Assembly: GCA_036399175.1 (NCBI GenBank)
Contig: DASWNP010000046.1
Coordinates: forward strand, 248,001-312,000
Direction of reading: 5' to 3'
DNA: 64,000 bases
Source of the DNA: DASWNP01 sp036399175
GTDB taxonomy: Bacteria > Acidobacteriota > Blastocatellia > Pyrinomonadales > Pyrinomonadaceae
The position numbers and the translations under genes were made by a program. Within the stretch, counting starts at the first letter, position 1. Each line of letters opens with the position of its first letter. The notes under the pieces are model-generated. The model was given only the letters and a program-made list of their open reading frames with translations. It made no database searches and was not told the origin of the DNA. Of the stretch, positions 36,196-44,550 are shown one piece after another.

Positions 36196-37473
36196 TCAAG
36201 GCTCCTTTGGGTTCTCTTCCTCGACTTGTTCGACTTCTTCTTCCATCGACGCTTCTTCCTTGACGGGGAAAGGGTCGGGCAGCTCCGCGCCCTGCGGCAC
36301 GAGCCACGTCTCAAGCTGTCCCTCGCTCCACTCGTCCTGAACGGCAGTGAACATGATGATGAAACGCTCCGCGCCGATGCCGTAGCTCTGAGAGAGGTCT
36401 TCTCCCCAACGATAGACGAGGCGCACGAGGTCGGCTTTCGGCAAGTCGTCCGGCTCGGCTGACTCTTGCTCCTCAGCGCTGTGGTGGCTTACGACGCCCG
36501 ATGTTTTCAGTCGAACGATGATGCACGCGCGCAGGTCTGCATCTTCACGCAGCAGGTCGGCGAACGCCTTGTAAGCCCAGGCCGCGTCCTTTTCGTCGCC
36601 CAGCTGGTAGACGTTAAACTCTCCGAGCCGCACGGCTTGCTCTACCTTGCGCTCGCGGCCTGCATCGGCGACGGGCGGCGGCGCATCCTTCGGAAGAATC
36701 CAGAACTGCGCCTTCGCCTCTTTCTGATAACCGCCGAAAATCGTCCTGACGCGCTTGGCCTCAATGCCCTCGCGCTCGAATCTCGCGGCGTAACGCTCGG
36801 CGACCCTGCGCCAGAGCCCCGGCGTACTATCGTCGCCATGATAGACGACGACGTAAGCGTGCGTCTCCGGCTGCTGGCGCAGCATGTCTGAGAAACCGGC
36901 GATACCGACATCGCCGATGGGCGGCCCCGTTCCTCCATCGACGCCGCCATCAATGCCGTCCCAGGCATCATACTCGGCGAACTTGCCCTTGAACGTGGCG
37001 ACCTCGTTCTCGTACTTTTCAGGCTCGGGCGCGTCCGCTCCGCGCGGCACAATCCAAATCTGAGTCGCCGAAAGGCGCTGGCTCTTGTAACGCCCGGCGT
37101 AAGTCATCCTGAGCCGCGACACATCGACGCCGCGCGTGTTGACGAGATAATCTCTCGTCACGTCCAGCCGAAAGTTCCCGCTCCCGCTCCCATCGCCCTC
37201 CGGGCCGTAAATGATGAAATGCGCCTCAAGCGTCGGTTCGTTCATCAGCGTGATGGCGAGATTATCCAGCCGCGCGCTATGGTCGCAGCCGCCGACCATG
37301 TCAAACTCGTCAAACTTGCTTGCGACCGGCTTCTCATCCGGCGTCGCCGCAGCCTGCCCGCGCGCCTCGAACGCGTGACTTCCGACCAGCATCAATCCCA
37401 ACATCAAGCCAAGCGCCCGCGCCGCACGTTTTACGCGATTCGCGCATCCGTATCTCAGCTTTCGACGGCTCAT
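36196..37473 (-). CDS. Secreted hypothetical protein inside the JAMM/sulfur-carrier operon
   Basis: 425 residues. A basic N-terminus and ALGLMLGLMLVGSHAFEARGQA form a signal peptide. The mature protein has three repeated modules, each ending in a similar phrase: SATQIWIVPRGADAPEPE, KAQFWILPKDAPPP and EGQLETWLVPQGAELPDPF. Each is preceded by an RFxxxG...R pattern, so it is probably an internally repeated domain that I cannot name. The tail is Glu-rich. It sits with 2-base gaps between the JAMM peptidase and the fusion protein, so all three are co-translated, though export separates it physically from a cytoplasmic sulfur pathway. Confidence 0.7.
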   Translation of the reverse strand: MSRRKLRYGCANRVKRAARALGLMLGLMLVGSHAFEARGQAAATPDEKPVASKFDEFDMVGGCDHSARLDNLAITLMNEPTLEAHFIIYGPEGDGSGSGNFRLDVTRDYLVNTRGVDVSRLRMTYAGRYKSQRLSATQIWIVPRGADAPEPEKYENEVATFKGKFAEYDAWDGIDGGVDGGTGPPIGDVGIAGFSDMLRQQPETHAYVVVYHGDDSTPGLWRRVAERYAARFEREGIEAKRVRTIFGGYQKEAKAQFWILPKDAPPPVADAGRERKVEQAVRLGEFNVYQLGDEKDAAWAYKAFADLLREDADLRACIIVRLKTSGVVSHHSAEEQESAEPDDLPKADLVRLVYRWGEDLSQSYGIGAERFIIMFTAVQDEWSEGQLETWLVPQGAELPDPFPVKEEASMEEEVEQVEEENPKEP

Positions 37474-37475
37474 CT

Positions 37476-37913
37476 TCAGTCGCCTTTCACAATCGGCTCT
37501 TCTTCAAACCGCGTCCGCTCCGCGTCCATCTCCCAGGAGCGCAGGTCGGCGGCGCGTCCCTCCACGACCGAGACGACGATGTAAGACATCGTCGGCCAGG
37601 GCGCGTGCTCTAAGTCGAACTGCGACGGCACGGCCGGATGGTCTGGGTGCGAATGATAATCGCCGACCACGCCCAGGCCGCGCGCACTAAAGAGACGCTC
37701 GGCGCGCATGTAATCTCTCGGGCTAATCAGCATCCGATGACTGCGCTCGCCCGTCTTCTCCCACGCGTTCGAGACCGGATAAATCTCCAAAACCTCACGC
37801 GTCCGCCCCTCGGCCTCGATGCGCCCGACGAGCAGCCCGCAGCACTCGTGCGGATACTCCCGCTCCGCGTGCCGCTCAATCTCCTCCAAATGCTTCGCGC
37901 TCAAACGTAACAT
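37476..37913 (-). CDS. JAMM/MPN-family metallopeptidase (Mec-like)
   Basis: 145 residues from the ATG at 37913; an earlier ATG at 37931 lies inside a repeat array. All JAMM zinc-site elements are present: Glu23 in HECCGLLVG, His87 and His89 in YHSHPDHPAVPS, Ser97 and Asp100. Mycobacterial Mec removes cysteine from the C-terminus of the sulfur carrier CysO. Here the carrier fusion lies two genes downstream and a CysM-type synthase just upstream. The enzyme may therefore release cysteine from the carrier and might also cut the carrier from its E1 fusion partner. The second role is inference. Confidence 0.88.
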   Translation of the reverse strand: MLRLSAKHLEEIERHAEREYPHECCGLLVGRIEAEGRTREVLEIYPVSNAWEKTGERSHRMLISPRDYMRAERLFSARGLGVVGDYHSHPDHPAVPSQFDLEHAPWPTMSYIVVSVVEGRAADLRSWEMDAERTRFEEEPIVKGD

Positions 37914-37924
37914 AAATAAGAATT

Positions 37925-37973
37925 GATTCATCGGTTCATTGATTCAATGAAAAAATGAATCAATGAATCAATC
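37925..37973. repeat. Short inverted repeat of 8-bp words (GATTCATT)
   Basis: GATTCATC, GGTTCATT, GATTCAAT on the left and GAATCAAT twice on the right, around a short A-rich loop. The word length is 8, unlike most arrays here. It separates the CysM-type gene from the JAMM gene. Confidence 0.75.
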
Positions 37974-38912
37974 TCTTTTGTCTTGCCAGAATTCGTCGCT
38001 GAGGTATCTGCCGCCGCCGTCGCAGAGGACGGTGACGACGAGAGAGCCGGGCGGGAGCGTGCGCGCGTAGCGGAGCGCGGCGAGCAGGTTCGCGCCGGAG
38101 CTGACGCCGACGAAGAGACCTTCTTCGCGTGCGAGGCGTCGAGCCATGTGCTGTGCATCTTCGGTCGAGACTTCGACGGTCTCGTCGGCGAGCGAGGGGT
38201 CGTAGATGCCGGGCACGATGGCCGTCTGCATGTGCTTCATGCCTTCAAGGCCGTGCAGAGGCGAATCGGGCTGCATCCGGACGGCGCGCAGCTTCGCGTT
38301 AAGCTCTTTCAGGCGGCGAACCGTGCCGGTGAACGTGCCGGAAGTTCCCATCCCAGCGAGAAAGTGTGTGATGCGCCCCGCGGTCTGCTCCCAGATTTCA
38401 GGCGCGGTCGTCCGGTAGTGCGCGAGCCAGTTGGCATCGTTGTTGTACTGGTCTGGATAGAAATACTTCCCGGGCTCGGCGGCATAAATCCTCTGTGCAT
38501 GAAGCTGCGCGCCGTCAGCGCCTTCGCGCGGGTCGGTCTCGACAAGCTCAGCGCCGTAGATTTGCAGAATGCGCTTGCGCTCAGGGCTGGCGTTGCGCGG
38601 CAGGCAGAGCGCGACGCGGTAGCCGCGCGACGCGCCAATCATCGCGTAGGCTATTCCAGTGTTGCCGCTCGTCGCGTCGAGGATGATTTTTTCGGGCGTC
38701 AGGAGGCCGCGTCTTTCCCCGTCGAGAATCATCGAGAGCGCCGGACGGTCTTTGACCGAGCCGCCCGGGTTCAGGTGCTCCGCCTTCGCATAAAGCTCGA
38801 CGCCTGCTGGCAGCTCGCGCGCGATGCGCGGCAGACTCAGGAGCGGCGTTCTGCCGACCTGCGAAAGAAGGTCGCCGCAGAGCGTCTCGTTTTCCGTTAG
38901 TGCTGAAACCAT
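37968..38912 (-). CDS. Cysteine synthase family protein (CysM/CysK type)
   Basis: 314 residues, a PLP fold type II beta-replacement enzyme. PLP Lys is in NPGGSVKDRPALSMI, the substrate loop in LDATSGNTGIAYAM, the phosphate loop in GMGTSGTFTGT, and VGVSSGANLLAAL near the C-terminus. KDRPA, GIYDPSL and GGGRYLSDEFW resemble the O-phosphoserine-using CysM of Mycobacterium more than standard CysK. The neighbouring JAMM peptidase and carrier-E1 fusion suggest it uses a thiocarboxylated protein as sulfur donor. O-acetylserine as substrate cannot be excluded. Confidence 0.88.
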   Translation of the reverse strand: MVSALTENETLCGDLLSQVGRTPLLSLPRIARELPAGVELYAKAEHLNPGGSVKDRPALSMILDGERRGLLTPEKIILDATSGNTGIAYAMIGASRGYRVALCLPRNASPERKRILQIYGAELVETDPREGADGAQLHAQRIYAAEPGKYFYPDQYNNDANWLAHYRTTAPEIWEQTAGRITHFLAGMGTSGTFTGTVRRLKELNAKLRAVRMQPDSPLHGLEGMKHMQTAIVPGIYDPSLADETVEVSTEDAQHMARRLAREEGLFVGVSSGANLLAALRYARTLPPGSLVVTVLCDGGGRYLSDEFWQDKRD

Positions 38913-38928
38913 TTTGAGAAGAAGCGGT

Positions 38929-39094
38929 TAGCAATCAGCAATCAGCAATCAGCAATCAGCGTTCAGCCAAGCCGTTTGAATGTCGTAGTCAGTTGACTGT
39001 TTCCGTCGTCGTTGAATTTCTGTGCAAACGATTTCTGTTGCCGAAGGCTTTCTTCCGTTCGGCTGAAAGCTGATTGCTGATTGCTGACAGCTTA
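38929..39094. repeat. Inverted heptanucleotide array (AGCAATC)
   Basis: Left arm 38929-38968: four AGCAATC, then AGCGTTC and AGCCAAG. Right arm 39057-39094: GGCTGAA, AGCTGATT and TGCTGATT words. The loop is about 90 bases. The array starts immediately after the Cys/Met enzyme stop codon on the minus strand. Confidence 0.85.
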
Positions 39095-40300
39095 AGCCTC
39101 GAGCGCCTGTCGAATGTCGTCGTAGATGTCCGTTAGCTCTTCGATGCCGACGGAGACGCGGACGATGCCGTCGCCGATGCCAAGCTCTCGACGGCGCGCG
39201 GGCGAAAAGTCGCGGTGCGAGGCCGTTGCCGGATGCAGGACGGCGGAGTAGACATCGCCGAGACTGGTCGAGCGCACGCAGAGACGCAGGGCGTCCATGA
39301 AACGGAAGGCCGCTTCGCGCGTGTCGTCTGCGAGCGCGACGGTGACGAGCGCGCCCGCGTGCGGCGCGCGCAGCATGCGTCGGCAGATTTCCTCCGCCGC
39401 GTCGCCCGCGTCGAGCGACGGGTAGAGCACGCGTGCGATGCGCGGATGCCCCGAGAGTTTTTCGGCCAGCTCGCGCGCGTTCGCGCATTGGCGCTCCATG
39501 CGCAGGACGAGCGTCTTCATTCCGCGCAGAATCTGGTGCGCTTCCCAGACGCCGAGGATGCCGCCGACGAGCTTCATCGCAGCGACGAGCGCGGGCATGT
39601 CGGCGCTGTCGGCGACGACCGTCACGCCGCCCGTCACGTCTCCATGTCCACCGAGATATTTGGTGGCGCTGTGGACGACGAAGTCCGCGCCGTGCCGGAC
39701 GGGCTGGCAGAGATAGGGGGTGGCGAAAGTGTTGTCGATGACGAGGCGTGCGCCGACCGAGCGCGCCACTTCGGCGCAGGCGTCGATGTCGCAAACCTTC
39801 AGGAGCGGATTCGAGATGGTCTCGGCTACGAGGACGCGCGGACGTAGCTCACGCGCACGCGTTTGCAGTTTGTCGAGATTGAAGAAATCTGTCTGGATGG
39901 TCTGCACGCCGAACACGCCGAAGACTTTGCTGAGCAGTCCGGCGGTCGCGCCGTAGAGGTCTTGCGAAGCGAGGACGGTCGAGCCGGGCGGGAGGTCGCA
40001 GGCGAAAAGCGCCGCGTGCAGGGCGGCCATGCCCGAAGCGTAGGCGCACGCTCCCGCCCCCTCCTCCAGAGTGTTGACAGCATCGGAGAGCGCATCGACG
40101 GTCGGGTTGCCGTGTCGCGTGTAGACGTAGCCCTCGCGCTCGCCCGCGAAGACGGCGTCCATCTCCGCCATCGAATCGTACGTGAAAGTGGTGCTCGGAT
40201 AGACGGGCGCGGCGACGGGCTGCCCCTTCGGCTGAGAGCCGCGCTCGCCCGCGTGCACCGCCCGCGTCCTGAAATCGAGCCCGCGTTTATCCTCCGGCAT
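39092..40300 (-). CDS. Cys/Met metabolism PLP-dependent enzyme (cystathionine gamma-synthase/lyase family)
   Basis: 402 residues from the ATG at 40300; a GTG at 40309 is an alternative. Fold type I PLP enzyme: TRAVHAGERGS, PVAAPVYPSTTFTYDS, EGYVYTRHGNPTVDAL, YASGMAALHAAL, DNTFATPYLCQPVRHGADFVVHSATKYLGGHGDVTGG with the PLP Lys in SATK, and SLGDVYSAVLHPATASH near the end. Members include cystathionine gamma-synthase, gamma-lyase, O-acylhomoserine sulfhydrylase and methionine gamma-lyase; the sequence does not distinguish them with certainty. Its position before a cysteine synthase fits transsulfuration. Confidence 0.88.
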   Translation of the reverse strand: MPEDKRGLDFRTRAVHAGERGSQPKGQPVAAPVYPSTTFTYDSMAEMDAVFAGEREGYVYTRHGNPTVDALSDAVNTLEEGAGACAYASGMAALHAALFACDLPPGSTVLASQDLYGATAGLLSKVFGVFGVQTIQTDFFNLDKLQTRARELRPRVLVAETISNPLLKVCDIDACAEVARSVGARLVIDNTFATPYLCQPVRHGADFVVHSATKYLGGHGDVTGGVTVVADSADMPALVAAMKLVGGILGVWEAHQILRGMKTLVLRMERQCANARELAEKLSGHPRIARVLYPSLDAGDAAEEICRRMLRAPHAGALVTVALADDTREAAFRFMDALRLCVRSTSLGDVYSAVLHPATASHRDFSPARRRELGIGDGIVRVSVGIEELTDIYDDIRQALEA

Positions 40301-40336
40301 ATAACTCACTCTTCATTTTAAGGATGAACGGTGAGA

Positions 40337-40407
40337 CAGTTTTCAGTTTTCGGTTTTCAGTTTTCAGAAAAGATGTCTTCTGCTGGAAACTGAAAACTGA
40401 AAACTGC
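40337..40407. repeat. Inverted heptanucleotide array (AGTTTTC)
   Basis: Left arm 40337-40366: AGTTTTC repeats with one CGGTTTTC variant. Right arm 40385-40407: GAAAACT repeats. Outer GATGAACG / CGTTCATC arms extend the dyad. It lies between the peroxiredoxin stop and the Cys/Met enzyme start. Confidence 0.85.
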
Positions 40408-40427
40408 TTCATCGTTCATCGTTTCCC

Positions 40428-41096
40428 TTAGCTCAGGTTTCTCTTGGAGAAATACCAGTCGGTGACTTCGTAGTCGGATTGGAGGCGCTTCTCGGCGTCT
40501 TCGATGGTCTGCGGCGGAGGCACGACCACTTTGTCGCCGGGCTTCCAGTTGGCGGGCGTGGCGCAGGCGTTGGCGTCGGCCGTCTGCATCGCTTCGACGG
40601 CGCGCAGGACTTCGTCGATATTGCGCCCGCAGGTCATCGGGTAGTAGATGATGCCGCGCACCTTCTGCTTGTCGTCGATGATGAAGACGGCGCGCACGGT
40701 GGCCGTCTCTGACGCGCCCGGATGAATCAGTCCGTACTTCTGCGCGACCTTGGTGTCCAAATCGGCGACGACGGGAAAGTCTATCTTGACGCCGAAGTGC
40801 TGCTCGATATTTCTAATCCAGGCGATGTGCGCCGGAACGGAATCGACCGAGAGGCCGATGAGCTGCGCGTTGCGTTTCCTGAACTCGTCGGAGCGGTGCG
40901 CGAACTCGACGAACTCGGTCGTGCAGACGGGCGTGAAATCAGCCGGATGAGAAAAGAGCACGACCCACTTGCCTTTAAAATCAGACAGCTTGAGCGGCCC
41001 GTGTGTGGATTTGGCCTCGAACTCGGGCGCCTGGTCGTTGATGCGCGGCAAGGAGGGGGCAGCCGTCGTTTCCTGCGCCTCTGCTGGGGTACTCAT
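40428..41096 (-). CDS. 1-Cys type peroxiredoxin (Prx6/AhpC-TSA family)
   Basis: 222 residues. The peroxidatic Cys lies in FSHPADFTPVCTTEF, followed by the Prx6-type extended C-terminal domain (ANWKPGDKVVVPPPQTIEDAEKRL and DWYFSKRNL). It reduces peroxides in the cytoplasm, with an outside thiol for recycling. An AGGAGA site precedes the ATG. It stands at the head of the minus-strand sulfur block but is separated from the next gene by a repeat array, so co-transcription is uncertain. Confidence 0.92.
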   Translation of the reverse strand: MSTPAEAQETTAAPSLPRINDQAPEFEAKSTHGPLKLSDFKGKWVVLFSHPADFTPVCTTEFVEFAHRSDEFRKRNAQLIGLSVDSVPAHIAWIRNIEQHFGVKIDFPVVADLDTKVAQKYGLIHPGASETATVRAVFIIDDKQKVRGIIYYPMTCGRNIDEVLRAVEAMQTADANACATPANWKPGDKVVVPPPQTIEDAEKRLQSDYEVTDWYFSKRNLS

Positions 41097-41482
41097 AAAC
41101 GGAAATCTCCTTTTCTTCGGTTAAAAGTTTTCTTTCTCGTCGCCTCACGGGGCGCAAAGCTTCTGTTTCGTTTAGCTCGATTGTCTTTAAGCTTACACCA
41201 ACTCCCGCCCTTTACCGAAACTACCGCGCGAGCCTCCGACGGGCTTACACGATATAGTGTGCCGACCACGCTTCTCGCACACGTCAAAGGGCTTCGAGCC
41301 TCGCCTGAAGAGATGCACAAGTTCGCGCATTGCCTAAAACCTCTTCAAATAAGTAGTTTATAATGTCGGCACGTAACCTCGCCCTTTTGGCACGCTCATT
41401 GCTCTATCAATAGCCGACGGGTCGTGCGCCGTAAGATGAGCCAGGAGCGCGACGCCCGTCAAAACTAGGAGGGATTCAGAAG
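41097..41482. other. Gene-free divergent promoter region
   Basis: It separates the minus-strand peroxiredoxin from the plus-strand glycine-zipper gene. It contains a perfect TATAAT at 41359 on the plus strand and an AGGAGGG ribosome site at its right end. I see no gene. Confidence 0.5.
41359..41364 (+). promoter_or_regulatory. Consensus -10 box (TATAAT) for the glycine-zipper gene
   Basis: TATAAT about 119 bases before the start codon. No good -35 is found at 16-18 bases; TTGCCT lies 23 bases upstream. It is the best promoter candidate in this gap. Confidence 0.35.
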
Positions 41483-42220
41483 ATGATTAAGGTTAATAAA
41501 AGATTGGCGCAGGGCGCAATCAGTTTGCTGGTTCTCATCGCGCTCATGGCAGGCAGCGTCATAGACGCATCGGCTCAGAGACGCCGCTCGCCGCGACTTC
41601 GCTCGCGCACGAGAACGACGCGCACCGTGACGCGCACGACCGTTCCCGCACGGCCTCTCTACACTGTTCCGGCTGACACGGTGATTCGCGTCCGCATGAA
41701 CGAACAGCTCAGCTCGCGCACGGCGCGCATCGGCGACCGCTTCTCGGCCAACGTCACCGAGCCGGTCTACGCCGGAAACGGGACGGAAGTTATCCCGGTC
41801 GGAAGTAAGGTCTGGGGGCGTGTGAGTTCGGTTCAGCGCGCGGGGCGGCGCAGCCCCGGCAGCATCTCTGTGGCCTTCAATACGGTCGAGCTGCCCAATG
41901 GCGTGCGACAGACGATTAACGGCTCGCTGACCAGCTTGCAGACCGACAACGTCAACGCCGATAACGAAGGCAGCGTCTCGGGCAAGAGCAACGACAAGCG
42001 CAACGCCGTGTTCATCGGCGGCGGCGCAGCGACCGGCGCGCTCATCGGAGCGATTGCGGGCGGCGGCAAAGGCGCGGCCATCGGGGCAATCCTCGGCGGC
42101 GGGCTCGGCACCGGAGCGAGAGTCTACGAGAAGGAGCAGGAGGCCGAGGTGAAGTCAGGTACGGAGTTCGGCATCATGCTCAACCAGAGCGTCTCGATGT
42201 ACGCCTACAACCAACGCTAA
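41483..42220 (+). CDS. Secreted glycine-zipper protein of unknown function
   Basis: 245 residues. Signal peptide ISLLVLIALMAGSVIDASA, then an Arg/Thr-rich stretch, then a beta-rich domain (VPADTVIRVRMNEQLSSRTARIGDRFSANV ...) that resembles the BON/TrbI-like domains of bacterial envelope proteins. From about residue 175 comes a hydrophobic glycine zipper (FIGGGAATGALIGAIAGG, then KGAAIGAILGGGLGTG). Such zippers insert in or associate with membranes. AGGAGGG precedes the ATG. Two hairpins follow the stop. The function is unknown; an envelope role is likely. Confidence 0.75.
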   Translation: MIKVNKRLAQGAISLLVLIALMAGSVIDASAQRRRSPRLRSRTRTTRTVTRTTVPARPLYTVPADTVIRVRMNEQLSSRTARIGDRFSANVTEPVYAGNGTEVIPVGSKVWGRVSSVQRAGRRSPGSISVAFNTVELPNGVRQTINGSLTSLQTDNVNADNEGSVSGKSNDKRNAVFIGGGAATGALIGAIAGGGKGAAIGAILGGGLGTGARVYEKEQEAEVKSGTEFGIMLNQSVSMYAYNQR

Positions 42221-42256
42221 TCTAACGGGTTCGACAACCTCGCAGTTGTCGATACA

Positions 42257-42298
42257 GGGAAGCCCGCTTGCGAAGGGGAGAGCGCGGGCGGGTTTCCC
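42257..42298 (+). terminator. Hairpin 1 after the glycine-zipper gene
   Basis: GGGAAGCCCGC... pairs with ...GCGGGCGGGTTTCCC through a 15-bp stem that includes G-T pairs. The apex reads GCGAAGGGGAGAGCGC, the same sequence as in the next hairpin. There is no T run, so it may not terminate alone. Confidence 0.55.
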
Positions 42299-42376
42299 AC
42301 ACAGATTGAAAAAGAGCGAAGCATCGAAAACGAGTCCGGTCGCCCCTGTCACTACGTAAGTGAGCGACCGTACACG

Positions 42377-42420
42377 AGAGACCCGCCGCGAAGGGGAGAG
42401 CGCGGCGGGTCTCTTCTTTT
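42377..42420 (+). terminator. Hairpin 2, intrinsic terminator
   Basis: Perfect 14-bp stem AGAGACCCGCCGCG / CGCGGCGGGTCTCT followed by TCTTTTG. It shares the GCGAAGGGGAGAGCGC apex with hairpin 1. Confidence 0.75.
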
Positions 42421-42482
42421 GTTGGAAGCTACTGCGATATTGCCTGAAAAGCGACTTCAGCAGACGTGCTCTGAAGTTGTCC

Positions 42483-44429
42483 TTAAAGACTCTCCAGCCA
42501 TTGCCTGTAGCGCACATCTTCCGTTTCCAACAGCTCTCTCTTCCTCTCTGTGAATGCCTCCTCCAACTCGTAAACTTTGTACCCTAGCGGAGAGAGTTTA
42601 TAAAACGGACTTGTCTTCTCTTTCTCCGTGTCGAGCAAGGTCAGCACCGTAGCCTTAAACTCTTTATATAACTCCGAGCCAGAATTCTTATTTTTAGCCA
42701 TAGCAGAAAGGAGCATGATTTTCGGCGCTTGAGCACCTTCGGTTTCCGCCGCAAGTCTCAAGAAGTCGGTCATAATATTCCTTTCGCCCCACAGCAATTC
42801 CCTCCTGGTCATTTCGTTTTCGAGCAGCGAGAGGGTAAATGATTGTCCCAGCGTGATTAAGTACATATTCAAAAGTTCTGCGCTTAAAGGAAGGCTGAAA
42901 GCTGGCTCGCGGCTTTTTTGCATTAAGCGCGCCGCGACGAAGTAATCCATCAGTTTGTCCTTCAGCTCCAAAACAGCTTGGCCGTGCTCTTCAGGCGAGG
43001 TTCGCTTGCCGATTTTGTGAACTTTCTCTTTGAGCGCCACATCCCAGACTTCAAGACTTATCTCGTAACCGGCATTGTCACCTTCCACTGCCCCGGCGAC
43101 GACGAAGCGTGTCTCTTCAGGAATCGCATTGGCGAAAGTTTCAAAAGGCCACGGCTCTGTTATGACGGCAGCGCCTACGCCAGGCATCACGGGCATGAGC
43201 GCCGAAGGATTCGAGTCTGTCGAGAAGAGAAATTGTTCCAGAAGAAAGAAGGGAATGCTTCTGGTCAAACGCCCCAACTCATTCTCCCTTTGCAGGCGAG
43301 GCGCGTCGGCGTCATTGAGCGAAATGTTAGCCAGCCCGAGGAAGGCAATCCTGGTCAGACGCTGGCGCTCGTCCAACATCCAGCTCGGGTTTCTCATGCC
43401 GTATAGCCAGATGGGCATCTCAAACTGAACCATCGTCAATTCGCCCGCTGCGGCTACCGCTTCCTCTTCGACCGGAGACACCATCTCATTTCGCAGTTTT
43501 TCAAACTCGTCAGAATAGAACATCAAATGCTCTCCGAAATCCGGCCTGTTGAGTTGAAACAATGCTTTGAGCAATTGCTCGCCCGCCTCATAATTTCTGG
43601 TTTGCAGATAGCCTTGCAGAAGGTTGAGGCCGGGCAAAAGGCCATGCCGTTCGGGCGAGTAGAGAGGTGCGATCAGTTTTCGCATCTCCTCCAGATACCC
43701 TTTATTGCCCAAGTCTCCCGAAATCGCCATCAATGCATCGGGCTGGTCTGTCGCCAGGCTCAAGATATGTTCGTAGTATCGTAGCGCCTCTTCAAGTCTC
43801 TGCTTTTCGAGCGCATTTCTCGCCAGCCATAATTGAGGCCGCCAGCTACCCTTGATTGCCGCTGCCCTCTTCAACGCGTTTAAGTATCCAGCCTCGCCTC
43901 CCTTCTCGTGTTGAAGGACCATAAGCCAACCCAAGCCGCTATCCTGATTCGGGTCTATCTCGATAGATTGCCATAAGGTTTTCTCGGCCTTCTCATGGTC
44001 GCCCTGCTTGTCGTAAACCTTCGCCAAGTTGGTTAGTATCACTCCCGTCGCCCCAAACTCATCGACGTATTTTTCGAGCAGTGCCTGCGCTTCGTCGAGC
44101 CTACCGATACTCATCAGGACAATAGCGCGCACGGCATAGCTTCTCTCGTATTCCCGGTCAATCTTCAGCAGCCTTGCCGAAGCGTCAACCACCGCATTTT
44201 CTAAACCGTCTTCCAGAGCCGATACAATCACAGCGTATAACTCGTCAGGACTGTCCCATACCTGTGATAGCTTTTGCGGAAGGATATTCTTTCCCCATTC
44301 ATCTTTTGTAATCAGAAACTCTCTGCCGTAGGCATCGTAAACCTTAATCCGAACGTCTTGATTGTTCGGGTTGATAGGCTGTGCCGACTGTTTTTGAAAG
44401 GCTGCTTTAATCTTTTTCAGGATTCCCAT
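42483..44429 (-). CDS. Large TPR-like protein of unknown function
   Basis: 648 residues. GC content is visibly lower than in its neighbours. The N-terminal half (about 95-300) has tetratricopeptide-like helical pairs, e.g. AVRAIVLMSIGRLDEAQALLEKYV, LTNLAKVYDKQGDHEKAEKTLWQSIEIDP and LARNALEKQRLEEALRYYEHILSL. The C-terminal half is a mixed domain I do not recognise, containing PVMPGVGAAVITEPW and a long helical tail. There is no signal peptide. AAAGGAGG precedes the ATG. It is flanked by terminators on one side and the pyr operon on the other, and the codon use hints at acquisition. Confidence 0.7.
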   Translation of the reverse strand: MGILKKIKAAFQKQSAQPINPNNQDVRIKVYDAYGREFLITKDEWGKNILPQKLSQVWDSPDELYAVIVSALEDGLENAVVDASARLLKIDREYERSYAVRAIVLMSIGRLDEAQALLEKYVDEFGATGVILTNLAKVYDKQGDHEKAEKTLWQSIEIDPNQDSGLGWLMVLQHEKGGEAGYLNALKRAAAIKGSWRPQLWLARNALEKQRLEEALRYYEHILSLATDQPDALMAISGDLGNKGYLEEMRKLIAPLYSPERHGLLPGLNLLQGYLQTRNYEAGEQLLKALFQLNRPDFGEHLMFYSDEFEKLRNEMVSPVEEEAVAAAGELTMVQFEMPIWLYGMRNPSWMLDERQRLTRIAFLGLANISLNDADAPRLQRENELGRLTRSIPFFLLEQFLFSTDSNPSALMPVMPGVGAAVITEPWPFETFANAIPEETRFVVAGAVEGDNAGYEISLEVWDVALKEKVHKIGKRTSPEEHGQAVLELKDKLMDYFVAARLMQKSREPAFSLPLSAELLNMYLITLGQSFTLSLLENEMTRRELLWGERNIMTDFLRLAAETEGAQAPKIMLLSAMAKNKNSGSELYKEFKATVLTLLDTEKEKTSPFYKLSPLGYKVYELEEAFTERKRELLETEDVRYRQWLESL

Positions 44430-44550
44430 GAGACCTCCTTTGGTGAGATGGAGAGGTTAAATTCAGGCTGAGGCGACGAAGACGAAAGCTCGCCGGAAGC
44501 AGACACCGCGCGGCGTCCGAGTGAAATGCCGTCGTCAGGCGCTTAAGCGA

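Noticed and set aside
36194..36307. N-terminal extension of the MoaD-MoeB fusion
   Set aside because: It overlaps the upstream gene in another frame and is Arg-rich; the ATG at 36193 has AGGAG and starts the carrier fold.
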